This document shows, piece after piece, positions 1 through 6,928 of a stretch of 15,802 nucleotides of DNA. Numbering within the stretch: position 1 is the stretch's first letter; the number at the start of each line of letters is the position of its first letter. The position numbers were made by a program, and so were the translations under genes. The stretch is taken from contig CAMOFW010000009.1 of assembly GCA_946613765.1 (NCBI GenBank), positions 1 to 15,802 of the forward strand, written 5' to 3'. Under the pieces are notes generated by a model, which saw only the letters and a list, made by a program, of their open reading frames with translations, made no database searches and was not told the DNA's origin. Source of the stretch: an uncultured Mycoplasmatota bacterium (GTDB taxonomy: Bacteria > Bacillota_I > Bacilli_A > RF39 > UBA660).

Positions 1-1416
1 TATTTGTTCTTTGGCTGCATTTATTTCTTCTTCATCACCTAGCATTACGTATAGTTTTTGTTTAGGGTATGAGTAAGTATACTCCATTGATCCAGTTCCG
101 TTTAATACTAACTTCTCTACTTCCCATTTACTATTTTCATCTAATATCTTTTTAATGAATTTCTTTAGATTATCACTATCTAAATTAGTAACAAAAGTAT
201 CAGACATAGCATCAAGTAGTGATGTATAGTTTACTACTATTGATGGAGATGTAACCTTATCAATTATTGATGATATAATTTCTTGTTGATGGGCAGCACG
301 CACTCTATCACCATCTGCAAATGAATAACGTTCTCTAGCAAAAGACAAAGCTTGTTTTCCATTTAGTTTATTTTCACCCTTTTTATATTTATATACTTGA
401 GTTGTTTTTTCATCATATAATCCTGATTCAAAGTTATATTCTGAATTAACTGTTATTCCATTTAGGGCATCTACTAATTTAATAATAGAATTAAAATTAA
501 ATTTAACATAGTAATTAATATCTATATCAAGTAAATTTTCAATAGTTTTAATTGATGTTTCTACTCCATAAATACCTGCATGTGTTAATTTATCTTTATA
601 CCCTTCTTTACCATAAAGTGGTACATAATAATCTCTAGGTATAGATACTAAACTTATTTTATGTGTATTTGGATTAATAGATACAACCATATTAACATCT
701 GAACGAGAAACACTGTTAATTGAATTATATGTATCTATACCACTTATATATACATTAAATGATTTTTTAGTTATATCAGTATCTTTGGATATATTATTTT
801 CTTTATATTCTACTTTAAATTTATAAATAGCTTTTGTTTTATTAGAATAATCTTCTTCATTTTCACTGATTATCTTTTCTTGTGATTCTTCGATTAGCAT
901 AGAATCTATTTTATCTTTTAGAAGATCTTCAACCATAGATGTAGTATTATCATAATCTATGTTATCTATATCTACTATTTTCTTTAGTTTTTCTTTAGCA
1001 TTCTTATATGATATATCATGTATATTTAAAGTTGCTATATTATTTAGTTCTTTAATATCTTTAAACTTATCTTTTTTAACTACAATTAGATAGTTTTCAA
1101 CTACTTTTTTATTTTTAGTAATAATATCAAAGAAACTATTAGTTTTTATTTCGTATACTAACCCTATTGAAAGTAAAATCATCAAAATAAATGATAATAT
1201 TATACCAGTTAGTCTTAGTTTTGGTTTTCTTTTAATTAAAAGTATGGATGTAATAATATCAATAAGTAATAATACTATTATAATTATTATTAAATACTTA
1301 GTTGGTATTACATTAAGTAAAATAGTGGTTAATAAAAATAATAATGTTAATAAGTTTGTGGTTATTAACATTATTTTGATAGATTTGGGTAATTTCTTTT
1401 TCTTTTTATTGTTCAT
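1..1416 (-). CDS. LCP (LytR-CpsA-Psr) family cell-wall glycopolymer ligase, 3' end outside window
   Basis: The frame stays open for 472 codons from the ATG at 1414-1416 to the window edge, so the C-terminus is missing. LCP enzymes act outside the membrane and transfer lipid-linked glycopolymers to peptidoglycan. Two hydrophobic helices lie in the first ~80 residues, then a ~130-residue extracytoplasmic stretch, then the LCP domain with SRSDVNMVVSINP, VSIPRDYYVPL, KLTHAGIYG, LVDALNGITVNS, LNGKQALSFARERY and GDRVRAAHQQ. These include the Asp and Arg residues that bind pyrophosphate and metal in the family. The stretch before the LCP domain resembles the corresponding part of the second LCP protein at 3132-5135 and may be a small solute-binding-like fold (inference). 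AGGTGA lies just before the start, inside the upstream gene, and the start overlaps that gene's stop by one base (TAATG), so translation is probably coupled. Family assignment is firm; the polymer is unknown. Confidence 0.92.
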   Translation of the reverse strand, partial: MNNKKKKKLPKSIKIMLITTNLLTLLFLLTTILLNVIPTKYLIIIIIVLLLIDIITSILLIKRKPKLRLTGIILSFILMILLSIGLVYEIKTNSFFDIITKNKKVVENYLIVVKKDKFKDIKELNNIATLNIHDISYKNAKEKLKKIVDIDNIDYDNTTSMVEDLLKDKIDSMLIEESQEKIISENEEDYSNKTKAIYKFKVEYKENNISKDTDITKKSFNVYISGIDTYNSINSVSRSDVNMVVSINPNTHKISLVSIPRDYYVPLYGKEGYKDKLTHAGIYGVETSIKTIENLLDIDINYYVKFNFNSIIKLVDALNGITVNSEYNFESGLYDEKTTQVYKYKKGENKLNGKQALSFARERYSFADGDRVRAAHQQEIISSIIDKVTSPSIVVNYTSLLDAMSDTFVTNLDSDNLKKFIKKILDENSKWEVEKLVLNGTGSMEYTYSYPKQKLYVMLGDEEEINAAKEQI

Positions 1417-2042
1417 TAATTTTCACCTATTATATTTAATTTAATTAAATCAGATATAATTTTATTACCACATGATTCAATAAATTGAATAATTGTTTTT
1501 TCATCAATCATTACAGATTTTTTATTACCCATATTTTTAATTATTAATCCCATTTTTTCAACTAAAATATCTAATTTATCCATAGGTATTTCATCTATTG
1601 GACTAGTTGGATATTCAATTGGATTTTGAAAATAATATAAATCTAACATATAATCATCAATTAAGTCTTGATTTAGTGTTGTATAATCTTCGTATATTAT
1701 CTTTTTAATTGCTGTATAAGTTACTGATTTATCATTAGTATAATCTTCAATATATTTATATACATAATCCTTAAACCAATAATAATCAGTCATTAAATGA
1801 ATTAGATATCCTAGTTCAAATGGTCTATCTAATCTATCTCTATACTTATTTATAAATAATTCATATCTAGGTGGTGTATCTTCACTATCATCTTCTTCAA
1901 GAAAATGTGATCTATTTTTTGATTCACCCACAAGTTTAGCTATATCTGGAGCTATAGCACCTAAAGATAGTTCTCTTTCATTTTTTTGTATATAATTATT
2001 AACTTTTTTTGCTATGCATAAATGTATTACTGCTGATGCCAT
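1416..2042 (-). CDS. Zinc-dependent phospholipase C-family protein (PF00882-like)
   Basis: This 208-residue protein resembles the short bacterial members of the zinc-dependent phospholipase C/S1-P1 nuclease superfamily. Probable metal ligands are visible in the expected order: H7 in AVIHLCIAKKV, D33 in LGAIAPDIAK, H46 in RSHFLEED, and H82/D86 in GYLIHLMTDYYWF. There is no signal peptide, so it is probably cytoplasmic, unlike the secreted toxins of the superfamily; its substrate is unknown. The start has a good site (AGGTGATA, 5 bases before ATG) and a TATAAT box only 5 bases further upstream. It is the first gene of a two-gene unit with the LCP gene. Membership rests on the spacing of His/Asp motifs and on resemblance to proteins usually annotated this way. 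Enzymatic activity is not shown by the sequence. Confidence 0.78.
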   Translation of the reverse strand: MASAVIHLCIAKKVNNYIQKNERELSLGAIAPDIAKLVGESKNRSHFLEEDDSEDTPPRYELFINKYRDRLDRPFELGYLIHLMTDYYWFKDYVYKYIEDYTNDKSVTYTAIKKIIYEDYTTLNQDLIDDYMLDLYYFQNPIEYPTSPIDEIPMDKLDILVEKMGLIIKNMGNKKSVMIDEKTIIQFIESCGNKIISDLIKLNIIGEN

Positions 2043-2057
2043 ATATTATCACCTATT

Positions 2058-2086
2058 ACATTATACAAGATTATTAATCTTAATTT
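2058..2086 (-). promoter_or_regulatory. Promoter for the phospholipase/LCP pair
   Basis: On the minus strand TTAAAT, a 17-base spacer and TATAAT (2058-2063) precede the gene starting at 2042. The -10 is perfect and the -35 weak. Only 5 bases separate TATAAT from the AGGTGA ribosome binding site, implying a leader of about 15 bases. Confidence 0.6.
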
Positions 2087-2125
2087 AAGTTTAATAGATT
2101 AATTTGACACTTAATTAGACAATTA

Positions 2126-2149
2126 AAGAAATGATAGTAATCATTTCTT
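2126..2149 (-). terminator. Hairpin terminator after the small exported protein
   Basis: A perfect 10-bp stem (2126-2135 with 2140-2149) closes a 4-base loop and overlaps the TAA stop of the gene above. The U-run that follows on the minus strand is short (TTTAATT), so termination may be partial and could leak into the phospholipase/LCP pair. Confidence 0.55.
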
Positions 2150-2639
2150 ATTGTTGTAAATCTTCATACCAAAATACATAGTCATAGTAATTTTGTCTTG
2201 ATGTTGAATTTGCCTCTTTATATGTCCATGTTCCATTGATGTTATAATATCCACTTTTTAAATAAGTATATGTTACTGGAAAAGGACTTGAAGTTCCTTG
2301 AGATGTTCTTACAGTACCATCTGGAAATGTATATGTTTTATATGTTGCATCTCCTTTAGTTTGAATTTTATTATCCTTAAAAACAAATGTATATTGAGAA
2401 GCAACACCATTAAATCCAAATTGCATTGACCAATTTCTGCTTGATGATTGTAAGTTAGCTTTTTGAATTAATTCATCTAAAGCTCCTTGAACGTTAGTGG
2501 ATTCTAATTTAGAATTAGTATTATCATATACTACATCACTTGCATTAACTAATGATGATGCATATACTACACTACTACTTAACAGCATTCCTATAAATAA
2601 GCCAATTAACAGATTTACTCTTTCCTTAACTTTTTTCAT
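2148..2639 (-). CDS. Small exported protein of unknown function with a DV..(N)VQ..(D)EL motif
   Basis: I do not recognise a named family. The 163-residue product begins with a basic KKVKER segment, a hydrophobic core (LLIGLFIGMLLSSSVVYA) and a plausible signal peptidase site at VYA-SS near residue 28. Directly after comes ASDVVYDNTN, then TNVQGALDELIQKA. That pattern also occurs in phage tail and surface proteins just before a structural domain, and could form a short coiled coil (family knowledge, loosely applied). The remaining ~95 residues are rich in Tyr, Thr, Ser and aromatic residues with no cysteine, suggesting a small beta-rich extracellular domain. The site AGGAGGATAATT before ATG is strong and begins in the stop codon of the gene upstream, so the two are co-translated. 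Export is likely; function is unknown. Confidence 0.8.
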   Translation of the reverse strand: MKKVKERVNLLIGLFIGMLLSSSVVYASSLVNASDVVYDNTNSKLESTNVQGALDELIQKANLQSSSRNWSMQFGFNGVASQYTFVFKDNKIQTKGDATYKTYTFPDGTVRTSQGTSSPFPVTYTYLKSGYYNINGTWTYKEANSTSRQNYYDYVFWYEDLQQ

Positions 2640-2649
2640 AATTATCCTC

Positions 2650-2916
2650 CTAACTATATTTTTTTGCTAATTCATCAATTAAATCTTGAACTGTTTTATT
2701 GTCTTGAAGTATTACATCTTTAGCATATATTATTCTTTTTGATACATTACCTTTCATTAAACTATATGACACTTTAGATTCAAATCTAGCTTGTGATATA
2801 TAAATTATAGATGATATTAATATTGCCATAGATAAAATAATAGATACACATCTAATTCTTGTTTTATTATGAATATGCTTTAAACTATTATCTTTATTAA
2901 ACTTTTTTAGTCTCAT
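2650..2916 (-). CDS. Small single-pass membrane protein, same motif as its neighbour
   Basis: This 88-residue protein has a basic N-terminus, one hydrophobic helix at about residues 23-42 (CVSIILSMAILISSIIYI) and a short outside tail ending in DVILQDNKTVQDLIDELAKK. The tail matches the DV...N..(N)VQ..(D)EL motif of the next gene, so the pair may be related by duplication or may interact through this segment (inference). The ribosome binding site AAGGAGGATATT before ATG is near-perfect, which supports a real gene despite its size. It is the first gene of a two-gene unit transcribed divergently from the LCP gene at 3132. No family recognised; it could be a processed peptide or a membrane anchor. 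Confidence 0.72.
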   Translation of the reverse strand: MRLKKFNKDNSLKHIHNKTRIRCVSIILSMAILISSIIYISQARFESKVSYSLMKGNVSKRIIYAKDVILQDNKTVQDLIDELAKKYS

Positions 2917-2985
2917 AATATCCTCCTTTTTTATTATTATTTGTTGTTGTGCTTTTTTTATTCTTTTTAAAATACACTGTTAACG

Positions 2986-3014
2986 ATGATAACATATAAT
3001 TTTTTTATTAACAA
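2986..3014 (-). promoter_or_regulatory. Promoter for the two small exported-protein genes
   Basis: On the minus strand TTGTTA (3009-3014), a 17-base spacer and TATCAT (2986-2991) form a sigma-A-type promoter. A TG one base before the -10 makes it extended. It lies 70 bases upstream of the start at 2916, leaving a leader of roughly 60 bases. Confidence 0.6.
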
Positions 3015-3021
3015 CGAACAT

Positions 3022-3045
3022 TGTAAAAAAGTAGTAAACTTTACA
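3022..3045. promoter_or_regulatory. Possible operator in the divergent intergenic region
   Basis: An inverted repeat GTAAA-C-TTTAC lies at 3034-3044, and TGTAAA (3022-3027) is mirrored by TTTACA (3040-3045). It sits between the two divergent promoters, where a shared regulator could act. In DNA this AT-rich such a repeat can arise by chance, and no regulator is identified. Confidence 0.25.
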
Positions 3046-3072
3046 CATTTTATTAGCAAACGTATTTTCGTA

Positions 3073-3101
3073 TGTTTTGTATGAGTATTTTGTAGTATAA
3101 T
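3073..3101 (+). promoter_or_regulatory. Promoter for the second LCP gene
   Basis: A perfect TATAAT at 3096-3101 with a weak TGTTTT 17 bases upstream. Transcription would begin near 3108, about 24 bases before the proposed start at 3132. It is also only 15 bases before the ATG at 3123, which favours the later start. Confidence 0.6.
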
Positions 3102-3131
3102 GGAATAATAAAATAATAAAGGATGGTTAGT

Positions 3132-5135
3132 ATGAAAGCTTTTTTTAAAAAATGTAAAAAAGCTAATAAAGTATTCTTATCATTATATTTGATTACTCTA
3201 TTAGCTTATATAATAACTTACATATTATTTACTATAAACTTATTACATCTATCCACTATAGAAACTCCAATTAGAATTATATTAATATTTACATTTGGTG
3301 TGTATGCATTAATATGGTTACTAGCTGGTATAATGGATACATTTATTAAAAAGTATAAAAATTTTATTATATTAATGGTATTTACAGTACTTTTTAGTAT
3401 TATATTTGGTGTTGCAAGTTATTATGTTGGTGCAGTTTATTCAAAGATTGAAGCAATGAATAAAGATAAATTAGTTTATACATCTGCATTAGTTACACTA
3501 AAAAATACTGAATTTGATAATAAAGGTATTGTTGGTATGATTAACGATTCTAATGATATTGAAGGATATATACTTGGTAATAAGTTAATTAAAAGCCATT
3601 CTTTAACTAATGAGATTAAAAGATATGATGATTATATTGATATGTTTAATGATTTATTAAATAACAAAATAATGGGTATAGTTGTTACTAATAACTATGC
3701 AGTTAGATTTTCTAATGAAGAAGGTTTAGAAGATATAGCTAAGAAAACTAAAATAGTACACACTTATAGTGAAGAAATGCAAAATCAAGATAATGTATCT
3801 TATACAGATAAAAAATTAACTGAACCTTTCTCACTACTTTTAATGGGTGTTGATAGTGAAGATGATGGACTAAATGCTGCAACATCATTTAATGGTGATA
3901 CATTAATGTTAATAACATTTAATCCAAATACTTTAACTGCTAGTGCATTCTCTATTCCAAGAGATACTTATGTTCCAATAGCATGTAGAAATAATGCTTT
4001 TGCTAAGATTAATTCTTCTGCAGGAAGCGGAACTAATTGTGTTATTAAAACTATTAAACAATTAACAGATATTGATATAGATTTTTATGTTAAAGTTAAT
4101 TTTAAGGGTGTTGTTGATTTAGTTAATGCTTTAGGTGGTGTTACAGTTGATGTACAAAAACCTGATTTCACTTATCGTGAAGGTGTTGACTATCATGGAC
4201 AAGTTTGTGAACAAGATTCATTTAGAAGATTTGGTGAATACATGGTATGTATGGATCCAGGAATTCAAAGATTAAATGGTGAACAAGCACTTGCCTACTC
4301 TAGAAGTAGAAAGCAATTTTTAGGATCAGATTTAGATAGAGTTAGACATCAACAACAAGTTGTTAGTGCAATTATTAATGAAGTTAAAAATATTACTTCA
4401 TTCGAACAATTTCAAGAGTTATTATCTACTATTGAAAGAAATATGGATACTAATATGAAGAGTGAACAAATTATGTCACTATATAATGTAGCTAAGAAGA
4501 TAGTACAAGTAGCTCAAGGATCTACTGGTGATGTATTATCAATTAATAAAACTTATTTAGAGACTTATAGTTTACCAGTATGGACTGGTTCATCACATAC
4601 TTCAGCACTTGGATATTACAAAGATTCAATGGATGAAATATCTAATATGATGAAAGTTAATTTAGAATTAGAAAGTGCTAAGTTAAATAAAACATTTAAA
4701 ATTGATTATAATGAAAATTATGTATCTAGATATTATGGTGAAGGACTAAGAAGTAATGGTGTTGAAAAGACTATGGCTAACTTAGTTGGTAAGACTAAAG
4801 AAAATGCATTAAATTGGATTAATGAAAATGGTAAGAGTGCATCAGTAACATATATTGATGAAACATCAGAATATTATAATTCAAATGTATGTAATGGTTG
4901 TGTTGCATTCCAAGAACCACATGAAAATGTATTAATAAATAATTTGAGTCAAATTACTATCTATGTAGTTGATATTAAAAATAAACAAGATATTCCATCA
5001 AAGAAACCTACTGAAGATGTAGATGAGGAAGATAATGAAAATGAAGAAGAATCATCTGAAGAGATTCCTGAAGTTATTACTCCTATAGAAGATAGTAATG
5101 AAGATGAAGAAAAAGAAGACCTTAGTGAAAACTAA
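3132..5135 (+). CDS. LCP family cell-wall glycopolymer ligase with PASTA-like C-terminal domain
   Basis: I chose the ATG at 3132 over the in-frame ATG at 3123, because AAAGGA at 3118-3123 is the ribosome binding site and overlaps the earlier ATG; the product is then 667 residues. Three membrane helices (about 14-40, 46-70, 78-103) are followed by an extracytoplasmic segment (~110-225) resembling that of the other LCP protein. The LCP domain (~233-420) shows LLLMGVDS, GDTLMLITFNP, FSIPRDTYVPI, FAKINSSAGSG, LVNALGGVTVDV, LNGEQALAYSRSRK and LDRVRHQQQ. Residues ~545-612 (MANLVGKTKENALNWI ... ITIYVVD) have the layout of a PASTA domain, which binds peptidoglycan or muropeptides; an acidic Glu-rich tail follows. 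Six extracytoplasmic cysteines fall in three close pairs (285/303, 359/373, 587/590), which could be disulfides. Expected role is attaching glycopolymer to peptidoglycan; the polymer is unknown. Confidence 0.93.
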   Translation: MKAFFKKCKKANKVFLSLYLITLLAYIITYILFTINLLHLSTIETPIRIILIFTFGVYALIWLLAGIMDTFIKKYKNFIILMVFTVLFSIIFGVASYYVGAVYSKIEAMNKDKLVYTSALVTLKNTEFDNKGIVGMINDSNDIEGYILGNKLIKSHSLTNEIKRYDDYIDMFNDLLNNKIMGIVVTNNYAVRFSNEEGLEDIAKKTKIVHTYSEEMQNQDNVSYTDKKLTEPFSLLLMGVDSEDDGLNAATSFNGDTLMLITFNPNTLTASAFSIPRDTYVPIACRNNAFAKINSSAGSGTNCVIKTIKQLTDIDIDFYVKVNFKGVVDLVNALGGVTVDVQKPDFTYREGVDYHGQVCEQDSFRRFGEYMVCMDPGIQRLNGEQALAYSRSRKQFLGSDLDRVRHQQQVVSAIINEVKNITSFEQFQELLSTIERNMDTNMKSEQIMSLYNVAKKIVQVAQGSTGDVLSINKTYLETYSLPVWTGSSHTSALGYYKDSMDEISNMMKVNLELESAKLNKTFKIDYNENYVSRYYGEGLRSNGVEKTMANLVGKTKENALNWINENGKSASVTYIDETSEYYNSNVCNGCVAFQEPHENVLINNLSQITIYVVDIKNKQDIPSKKPTEDVDEEDNENEEESSEEIPEVITPIEDSNEDEEKEDLSEN

Positions 5136-5149
5136 GGTTTTATTTTTAT
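5120..5149 (+). terminator. Intrinsic terminator after the LCP gene
   Basis: CCTTAGT (5120-5126), a GAAA tetraloop and ACTAAGG (5131-5137) are followed by TTTTATTTTTAT. The hairpin contains the gene's TAA stop. Confidence 0.85.
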
Positions 5150-5184
5150 ATAATATTTGATAAAATAAATATAGGTGAAAATTT

Positions 5185-6384
5185 ATGAAATTTGATAGTA
5201 ACATTAGTAAAGATGAATATATAAAGTTTTGGAAAAGTAATCCTAATCAACATTTTTTAAATTCATATTATTGGGGTGAAATAAATAAGAAAAATAGTGG
5301 TAGAACTCCCCTATATGTTGGTTTAAGAGATGAAAACAATAATATAGTATGTGAGACTTTATTATTAAGAAAAGATACTCCATTTAAAATGTGTTATTTA
5401 TATGCACCTAGAGGATATTTAATTGATTGGAATAATAAAGAAGTATTAAAGGTATTTACTGAAGAATTAAAGAAATATATGGAAAGTATTAATGCTATAT
5501 ATTTAAGAGTAGATCCTGCTGTATCATATCAAGATATTGATTTAGAAGCTAATCCTATTCCTGGTGGTAATAATAATTATGAATTATTTAATTATATTGT
5601 ATCATTAGGATATCAACATAAGGGCTTTTATAAGTTATATAATGGTAATCAACCTAGATATACTTTTAGAACTATAAATAAGAATTATTATAACTTTGAA
5701 GAAGTAGAACAAACTATATCTAAAACTTTTATGAGAAGTATTAAAAGAAGTTATAATTATGATTTAGTTATTGAAGAATCTAATAATATTGATGATTTTT
5801 ATGAATTAGTACAAAAAGTATCACAAAAAGATGGATTTAAAGCATATACTAAAAAATATTATGAAGATATATTTAATGAATTTAAGAAAGATAATTATAT
5901 AAAGAATTTTATTGCTAAGATTAATATTGATAAAGTAATAGCTAAGTTTGAAGAACAAGTTAAGTCAGAAAAGAATGAAGATAGAATTAATAAGTTAAAT
6001 AAAGATATTAATTTCTTAAAAGAAAATAGAAAAGGTGATAAAGACTTAGTAATAGCTTCACTTATTTGTATATATACTGAAAATGGTGCATGGTCTTTAT
6101 ATATAGGTAATGATAATATTGCTGAATATACTGGTACTGTTAATAGATTATATTATGAATTTATGAAGGATGCATATTTATCTAATAAAGAATTTAGTGA
6201 TTTATTTGGTACTGTAGGGGACCCTCATACTAAATATAAGAATTTAGCTGGTATATATGAATATAAGAGAAAATTAGGTGGAACTTATATAGAATGGTTA
6301 GGAGACTTTGATTTAGTTAATAAGAAGTTCTGGTATAAAGTATTACCTATTCTTCTAAAAATTTATAGAACTATAAAAAGATAG
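5185..6384 (+). CDS. FemABX-family aminoacyltransferase (peptidoglycan cross-bridge synthesis)
   Basis: The 399-residue, soluble product has the tandem GNAT-like organisation of FemA/FemB/FemX. These enzymes move Gly, Ala or Ser from aminoacyl-tRNA to the peptide stem of lipid II on the cytoplasmic side of the membrane. Typical segments are HFLNSYYWGEINKK near the N-terminus, CYLYAPRGYLIDW, the RSIKRSYNYDLVIEE region before the second domain, a charged helical hairpin insertion at about 238-278, and the C-terminal FGTVGDPHTKYKNLAGIYEY followed by KRKLGGTYIEWLGDFDLV. AGGTGA lies 8 bases before ATG. It follows the LCP gene in the same direction, but with a terminator between, so it relies on read-through or on a weak promoter near the TATATAAT at 5147-5154. 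Both genes work on the cell wall. The amino acid used cannot be told from sequence. Confidence 0.92.
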   Translation: MKFDSNISKDEYIKFWKSNPNQHFLNSYYWGEINKKNSGRTPLYVGLRDENNNIVCETLLLRKDTPFKMCYLYAPRGYLIDWNNKEVLKVFTEELKKYMESINAIYLRVDPAVSYQDIDLEANPIPGGNNNYELFNYIVSLGYQHKGFYKLYNGNQPRYTFRTINKNYYNFEEVEQTISKTFMRSIKRSYNYDLVIEESNNIDDFYELVQKVSQKDGFKAYTKKYYEDIFNEFKKDNYIKNFIAKINIDKVIAKFEEQVKSEKNEDRINKLNKDINFLKENRKGDKDLVIASLICIYTENGAWSLYIGNDNIAEYTGTVNRLYYEFMKDAYLSNKEFSDLFGTVGDPHTKYKNLAGIYEYKRKLGGTYIEWLGDFDLVNKKFWYKVLPILLKIYRTIKR

Positions 6385-6403
6385 CTTATAAAGCTATCTT
6401 TTT
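6375..6403. terminator. Bidirectional terminator shared by convergent genes
   Basis: A 13-bp perfect stem (6375-6387 with 6391-6403) and a 3-base loop, with A-run on the left and T-run on the right. It can therefore terminate transcription from both directions. The stop codons of both genes lie inside it, one base apart. Confidence 0.85.
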
Positions 6404-6928
6404 TAATACTCTTTTTGCATCTTCTTTTGGATTAGATTCTCTATATCTTGTATATTCTGTTTCTATTTGATTTATTTCTTCATCACTTAGTTCATAATCT
6501 TGATTATAGTATTTAGATACAATTGTTTTATTACTTCTATTTGCAGTGTGTAATTGTTTTCTACATTCTAAACATACATATGTATAAGAAGTATCTTTAA
6601 TTGAATCATCAAAATTTTCTACTTTAGTTTCAAGTAATACTGGATGTTCACATGTTTGTTGTTTTAGTAAAAATCCTATTTGATCTGCTTCGTTTCTTAA
6701 ATTTAATAAATCTTTTTTATTCTTACCTATTAAATTATGATAATTAATATATTTAGTTACTTCTGGATTTCTAAGTAATTGTAAGTATTTTCTTACATCT
6801 TCACTTTCTACTTCAAGTAATGTTGATTCATATTCATATTCATCAATATTTGATATAGCATTAGCTATTGAATTATTTATTTCTACTAGTCTACCCTTCA
6901 ATTCTTCTTGTGTTTGAATCTTGTTCAT
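6386..6928 (-). CDS. Coiled-coil protein with CxH...CxxC putative zinc knuckle (paralogue B)
   Basis: No family recognised. The 180-residue protein has a helical, charged first half (about 1-90, likely coiled coil), then LLKQQTCEHPVLLET with C93 and H95, and YTYVCLECRKQL with C119 and C122. This CxH-x23-CxxC arrangement suggests one bound zinc. An acidic linker and basic tail (AKRVLKKI) end it. It is clearly homologous to the gene just upstream, sharing VxxYxxLLxxxxVxxYI, LLKQQxCxHPxxLxT and CLxCxK. A GAGGAG site 6 bases before its ATG lies inside the upstream gene, whose last 38 bases overlap it in another frame, so the two are translated together. There is no signal peptide or membrane segment, so it is cytoplasmic. 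A structural, nucleic-acid-related or adaptor role is possible but not shown. Confidence 0.82.
   Translation of the reverse strand: MNKIQTQEELKGRLVEINNSIANAISNIDEYEYESTLLEVESEDVRKYLQLLRNPEVTKYINYHNLIGKNKKDLLNLRNEADQIGFLLKQQTCEHPVLLETKVENFDDSIKDTSYTYVCLECRKQLHTANRSNKTIVSKYYNQDYELSDEEINQIETEYTRYRESNPKEDAKRVLKKIAL

Noticed and set aside
1244..1444. 66-codon plus-strand open frame
   Set aside because: It lies entirely opposite the N-terminal coding region of the LCP gene, has a low-complexity Ile/Asn composition and no ribosome binding site.
2101..2147. TTGACA-like element at 2104 on the plus strand as a promoter
   Set aside because: No plus-strand gene follows; the next genes on both sides are on the minus strand.
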